Translations under genes and position numbers: made by a program | Shown: positions 60,444 through 64,000 of the stretch, piece after piece | How the letters are laid out: each line of letters begins with the position of its first letter | Position numbering within the stretch: position 1 is the first letter of the stretch | Source: Lacticaseibacillus casei DSM 20011 = JCM 1134 = ATCC 393 | GTDB lineage: Bacteria > Bacillota > Bacilli > Lactobacillales > Lactobacillaceae | Assembly (NCBI RefSeq): GCF_000829055.1 | Contig: NZ_AP012544.1 | Coordinates: 248,001-312,000, forward strand | Direction of reading: 5' to 3' | DNA length: 64,000 nucleotides | Notes under the pieces: generated by a model | Database searches by the model: none | Told to the model about the DNA's origin: nothing | The model's input: only the letters and a program-made list of their open reading frames with translations

Positions 60444-62486
60444 ATGACAACTTTTAAATTTTATCAATCGGGTTTGCGTTTCGGTACGTTCGAATTGACT
60501 GATCAAACCATTACATATTCTTGGTTAGGTAGTTGGGAAAAAACGTTAAACGATGACGATAATGCGACTTTTAAGACTTACGGCGAGCTTGATATTCAGG
60601 CAACGTTAATGCGGTGGCAAGATGGCGGCTACGCGAACTTTTCAAAGGCGGATCATTTTAAAACCGCTTGGGGTGCCGAATACCAACGGGCTGATGAACA
60701 TCACTGGATGAATCGCGGGCCAAAGTATGCGGTTGATTTGATTGAGGCTGAGGGACAGATAGTCGGGTTTCAGGTTTGTGCGCGTAATCTGACCAGTGTG
60801 CTGATTCAACCGGGATACGAGGGTTATAGTGTTTTGACTAAGTGGCAGGAAGCCGGTTATGCAACGACACCAGGTCGCGCGCATCAACCGTTCACGGCTT
60901 GGGCACCCATGCGTGACGGTATCGGTTTGGCGGCGACGGTGATTTTGCCTGCCGGATCCGGACCTTTTCCAACCGTGATGGAACGAACGCCTTATGGTCG
61001 CGAGGTTTATGTGGCGAGTTACATGCGTTATGTTTTGCGGGGCTATGCGGTGGTGTTGCAGGATGTGCGCGGACGCGGCGATTCGGAAGGCGAATGGTTG
61101 CCGATGATCCACGAGCAGGATGACGGTGATGACACGCTGAATTGGATTGCTGCCCAGCCGTGGAGTAACGGCAAGGTAGGGATGTCTGGCGGCTCATATG
61201 GCGGGTACGTTCAGTGGGCTGCGGCCGCCAGTGGGAATCCGCACCTTCAGGCCATTGTTTCGATGGTCACGGCAGGCGGACCATTCACCGATACCTACTA
61301 TCGCCGCGGCGCCCCGTTTATGGCACAGGTGGCATGGTCAATTGCGATGGACGGCCGCCACTTTAATTCGGCATTAACCGATCGCGATGACTGGGATCAA
61401 CTCATGAAGGTTCGGCCGATCGAAAAGATTCCCGAGATTGTTCTGGGGCATCCCCAATATGGCATGACCCAGTTTATGCGCCATAATCATTATGATAGTT
61501 TCCTCAACCGAGGCGACTGGTTCGCCAGACGCGCCAAAATTAAAGTGCCGGCGCTCATTCAAAGTGGTTGGTATGACGATGACGGCATCGGCTCGACGGA
61601 GGCCATTGCGGCGACGGCTGACTATCCGTCCGACAAGCGCCGGATCATTCTTGGTCCGTGGCTGCATGGCGGGAATGCCCAATATGATTTAGGACCGGTT
61701 CACTTAGGCGCCGAAGCACTGCGGCCGGATATTGATCTGATTCACCAGCAATGGTTTGATTATTTTCTTAAGGGCGTTGGAAATGGCGTCGCTGCGTGCC
61801 CATTGGTTGAATACTATACCGTTGGCGAAGAACGCTGGCATACGGCGGCATCTTTTCCCCCAGCGGGCCTCGTCAAGGTCTTACATCTGGGCGCAGATGG
61901 CAGTTTGGCGGCGTCCGCGCCAGCAGCGGGCACTGTCAGCTATGTTCACGATCCGAGCAATCCCGTGCCTAAGTTAATTTCGGTGACCCAGAATGAATTC
62001 GAATTTCCGGCTGATTATCAGGAAGTTGAAAAGCGTCCGGATGTGGTTAGTTTTACCACGAAGGAACTAACAACCCCGCTGCGTGTCGTTGGCCAGGTGA
62101 AGCTTGATCTGTGGGCGTCATCCAGCGCCGTCGATTGTGACTGGGACTTCCGGGTCTTGGATGTCACGCCGGACGGTCAGTCCATTCAAATGGCAGAAGG
62201 CACGATGAATGCCAAGTTCCGTGACAGTTTGTCAGAGCCAAAATATCTCAAGCCTGGCAAGATGACCCATTTTACCGTACTTTCTCAGAAAACATCCTAT
62301 GAATTGCCAGCTGGCCATCGCCTGCGCGTCGACATTCAAAGTTCGGCTGGCAGATTCGTTTTTCCGAACCCCGGAACCGAGGAAGGCTTCGCCAGTGACC
62401 GCTTCGTGAAGGCGACACAGACGATCAGTTGCGGTGGCGAACATGCCAGTGCGATTAGCTTTGTTAGTGATCGGCCAAAGAACTGA
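60444..62486 (+). CDS. CocE/NonD-family alpha/beta hydrolase (S15 type)
   Basis: 680-residue cytoplasmic hydrolase. After a non-catalytic N-terminal region (about 1-145), the alpha/beta core starts AWAPMRDGIGLAATVILPAG and includes LQDVRGRGDSEGEW and VGMSGGSYGGYVQWA with the proposed nucleophile S251. A C-terminal jelly-roll (about 500-680) matches the PepX_C-type domain of CocE and X-Pro dipeptidyl-peptidases. The substrate, ester or X-Pro peptide, is open. TTAGGAGG lies before the ATG, immediately after repeat copy B. Confidence 0.82.
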   Translation: MTTFKFYQSGLRFGTFELTDQTITYSWLGSWEKTLNDDDNATFKTYGELDIQATLMRWQDGGYANFSKADHFKTAWGAEYQRADEHHWMNRGPKYAVDLIEAEGQIVGFQVCARNLTSVLIQPGYEGYSVLTKWQEAGYATTPGRAHQPFTAWAPMRDGIGLAATVILPAGSGPFPTVMERTPYGREVYVASYMRYVLRGYAVVLQDVRGRGDSEGEWLPMIHEQDDGDDTLNWIAAQPWSNGKVGMSGGSYGGYVQWAAAASGNPHLQAIVSMVTAGGPFTDTYYRRGAPFMAQVAWSIAMDGRHFNSALTDRDDWDQLMKVRPIEKIPEIVLGHPQYGMTQFMRHNHYDSFLNRGDWFARRAKIKVPALIQSGWYDDDGIGSTEAIAATADYPSDKRRIILGPWLHGGNAQYDLGPVHLGAEALRPDIDLIHQQWFDYFLKGVGNGVAACPLVEYYTVGEERWHTAASFPPAGLVKVLHLGADGSLAASAPAAGTVSYVHDPSNPVPKLISVTQNEFEFPADYQEVEKRPDVVSFTTKELTTPLRVVGQVKLDLWASSSAVDCDWDFRVLDVTPDGQSIQMAEGTMNAKFRDSLSEPKYLKPGKMTHFTVLSQKTSYELPAGHRLRVDIQSSAGRFVFPNPGTEEGFASDRFVKATQTISCGGEHASAISFVSDRPKN

Positions 62487-62520
62487 TGAACCACGCCAGC
62501 TCACGCTCTTGGTAAGAAAT

Positions 62521-62549
62521 TTGACATTTGCGAGTAAAGGCCGTATATT
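62521..62549 (+). promoter_or_regulatory. Promoter of the T-box/metQ unit
   Basis: TTGACA (62521-62526), a 17-bp spacer and TATATT (62544-62549), 34 bp after the preceding stop codon. Confidence 0.8.
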
Positions 62550-62555
62550 CCTAAC

Positions 62556-62822
62556 AACTAATCAACACTTTGAGAAGAAGAGTAACCTTGGCGCAAATGA
62601 TTCAGCGAACCCGGTTGATGGAAAAGGGGCATTGGCAAGAAGGTAAAGATGAGCTTCGAATAGTGATTCGTGTGGTTAACGCCCATGGATCGGCTGCAGC
62701 CGTTATCCTGCCAGGTATCAACAGGTACTGGAGGCGGTGTTGTGACATCGCGAATAAGGGTGGTAACACGGCATGGTCGTCCCTTGACTACAAAAAAGTA
62801 GTCAGGGGGCGACTTTTTGTTT
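62556..62822 (+). promoter_or_regulatory. T-box leader RNA upstream of metQ
   Basis: A tRNA-sensing leader. The conserved T-box sequence AAGGGTGGTAACACGGC (62756-62772) forms the antiterminator. It is followed by a 16-bp terminator stem (GTCGTCCCTTGACTAC at 62776-62791 with GTAGTCAGGGGGCGAC at 62798-62813) and a T run. Stem I should lie in about 62570-62690. The specifier codon could not be assigned securely by eye; methionine is expected from the downstream gene. Confidence 0.88.
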
Positions 62823-62947
62823 GCAGCAGTAGCAAGTTTGAAGGTCACTCAAAACAAGGTGTTGAGACGGTGATAGTAAAAATAATTTTTGTCGAGGTTT
62901 CTATCGTCCATGTTCATGCTGGTCGATTATCTGAGGAGGCTGCAATT

Positions 62948-63814
62948 ATGAATCGTTGGAAGAAAATAATCATCACAGGGATCGCGTTGGTGTCACTTTT
63001 GACGCTGGTCGCTTGCGGTAAGGCTGCGAATGATAGCAGTGCTGCCAGCTCAAGCAGCAAGCCCATCGTGCTCGGCAGTAGTGGCTCGGACTATCAGATC
63101 TGGCAACATATCGCTAAATCGCCGCAAGCCAAAAAGGCGGGACTGACGATTAAAGTGAAGCAGGTCACGGATGGCAACGTAATTAATGCTTCGACTGCTG
63201 AAGGGCAACTTGATGTAAATGCGTTCCAGTCGTATGCCTATTTTCAGCAATACAATAAAATCAATCCGAGCCAAAAACTGGCCGCACTTGGGACGACCTA
63301 TCTTGAGCCGATGGGATTGTATTCAAAGAAGTACAAACATTTAAGTGACATTCCCAATGGCGCGACGATTGGCATTTCAAATGATCCAGCCAATGCGACC
63401 CGCGGGCTATTACTACTTGCGGCCGCTAAATTGATCACGCTGAAGCCGAATTTTAATGCGCTGAGTACGGTGAAAGACATTCAGACGAATCCCAAACAGC
63501 TGAAATTTAAAGAGGTGGAAAACACGGTGCAGACGTTGCCGGACGTTGATGCAGAGCTGATTTCCAATACACGGGCCTTGGATGGCGGGCTGAACGTTTT
63601 GAAGGATTCACTTTTCCATGAAAAATTAACCCAGAAGACGCGGGCAAATGTCAATATTCTTGCAACTGCAGCCAAGAACAAGAACAATAAGCAGTTCAAA
63701 AAACTCGTGAAACTTTACCACGATCCAACGCTTCAAGCCTGGATCAAGAAGACTTTTTCCGGGACGAAGCTTGAGGTTAATAAGCCGATCAGCTACCTGC
63801 AAAAAAGTAACTAA
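62948..63814 (+). CDS. metQ: MetQ/NlpA-family substrate-binding lipoprotein
   Basis: 288-residue lipoprotein: the signal MNRWKKIIITGIALVSLLTL ends in the lipobox LVAC (C23), followed by a Ser-rich linker and the NlpA/MetQ fold (LGSSGSDYQIWQHIAKSPQA, EGQLDVNAFQSYAYFQQYN, ATIGISNDPANATRGLLLL). It would capture methionine, or a short peptide, for an ABC importer. GAGGAGG precedes the ATG. It is controlled by the T-box leader, fitting amino-acid starvation control. No metN or metI gene follows inside the window. Confidence 0.87.
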   Translation: MNRWKKIIITGIALVSLLTLVACGKAANDSSAASSSSKPIVLGSSGSDYQIWQHIAKSPQAKKAGLTIKVKQVTDGNVINASTAEGQLDVNAFQSYAYFQQYNKINPSQKLAALGTTYLEPMGLYSKKYKHLSDIPNGATIGISNDPANATRGLLLLAAAKLITLKPNFNALSTVKDIQTNPKQLKFKEVENTVQTLPDVDAELISNTRALDGGLNVLKDSLFHEKLTQKTRANVNILATAAKNKNNKQFKKLVKLYHDPTLQAWIKKTFSGTKLEVNKPISYLQKSN

Positions 63815-63835
63815 GTGAGTTTACCTGGCTGAAAC

Positions 63836-63948
63836 GCGTTCACTAGCGCAGAAGTCTGCGTGTAAGTGGCCTCAGGCGCAATGGCCAAAATCGGGCCATC
63901 ACGCCTGAGGCCACTTACACTCCGACTTCTAACCGTGCCAGTTCACGC
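63836..63948. repeat. Long-hairpin intergenic repeat, copy C
   Basis: 113 nt, 21 bp after metQ. GTGTAAGTGGCCTCAGGCG pairs without a mismatch over 19 bp with CGCCTGAGGCCACTTACAC; AGAAGTC pairs with GACTTCT, ATGGCC with GGCCAT, and outer GCGT with ACGC. It is the best-paired copy. It lacks a T run, so it is not a standard terminator, though it may attenuate. Confidence 0.88.
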
Positions 63949-63966
63949 TCTTGTCAATTTCCACGG

Positions 63967-63995
63967 TTCCTATGTCATTCTGGATCTGTTATAAT
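63967..63995 (+). promoter_or_regulatory. Possible promoter at the right edge
   Basis: A perfect TATAAT at 63990-63995 with TTCCTA 17 bp upstream as a weak -35 box. The gene would lie beyond the window. Confidence 0.4.
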
Positions 63996-64000
63996 GGACA

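Noticed and set aside
62570..62947. Longer N-terminal extension of MetQ from 62570
   Set aside because: The extension would run through the T-box leader, and the lipoprotein signal starts at ATG 62948 with its own ribosome site.

Overview
The window looks like a chromosomal stretch from a lactic acid bacterium of the Lacticaseibacillus casei/paracasei/rhamnosus group. Pointers are low-to-mid GC Firmicute genes with strong Shine-Dalgarno sites, Rho-independent terminators and cre-type boxes, three mannose- or fructose-type PTS systems, an HrtRBA-type heme exporter, a T-box leader, and a gene set in the exact order of the L. casei galacto-N-biose/lacto-N-biose operon gnbREFGBCDA. The species is inferred; nothing here proves it.

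Layout. 1-8881: end of manA, then the complete gnb operon (GntR regulator, SIS deaminase/isomerase, NagA-type deacetylase, GH35 beta-galactosidase, mannose-family PTS IIB-IIC-IID-IIA). 9142-16751: two inverted copies of one 1261-bp IS30-family element around a more A+T-rich sugar module (truncated PRD regulator, class II aldolase, fructose-type PTS EIIABC, broken sorbose-1-phosphate-reductase-like dehydrogenase). 16752-22976: a second truncated PRD regulator and a GH2 beta-galactosidase carrying a frameshift and a third IS copy. 23010-29357: APC permease, 5'-truncated AAT permease, secreted GH63-like hydrolase, AraC regulator. 29778-31245: sigma-like factor, YvrJ-like peptide and GH25 muramidase. 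31616-36885: hrtRBA-type operon, NADH-oxidase-type flavoprotein, Cof-type phosphatase, orphan YafQ-type toxin. 37042-46320: LacI-controlled operon with a mannose-family PTS, a GH31 and a GH13 alpha-glucosidase, broken in the IID gene (nonsense codon plus IS copy 4) and the GH13 gene (nonsense codon). 46575-53251: possible bacteriocin-immunity protein, Rgg-type regulator and ABC exporters, two of them broken. 53426-56564: two related holin-like toxin loci, one truncated and carrying IS copy 5 in its terminator, with a Fic-domain gene between them. 56653-63995: SDR and quinone-reductase genes, frameshifted grpB, interrupted dipeptide-epimerase gene, S15/CocE hydrolase, and T-box-controlled metQ.

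Two themes stand out. First, gene decay is heavy: at least six in-frame nonsense codons with intact coding sequence beyond them, four internal frameshifts, several 5' truncations and three direct IS interruptions. Sugar-use, transport and accessory genes are hit most. This suggests relaxed selection, or consensus errors, which cannot be told apart here. Second, three copies of a ~113-bp intergenic long-hairpin repeat (38827, 60308, 63836) keep complementary arms although the arm sequences differ, so the fold rather than the sequence appears conserved. An unrelated branched element lies at 31388-31522.

Most intact metabolic genes serve uptake and hydrolysis of host or plant glycans (gnb, alpha-glucosides, GH63, beta-galactoside). 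Their transcription is linked to carbon catabolite control by cre-type boxes near gnbR, lacZ, the LacI gene and possibly the AraC gene.
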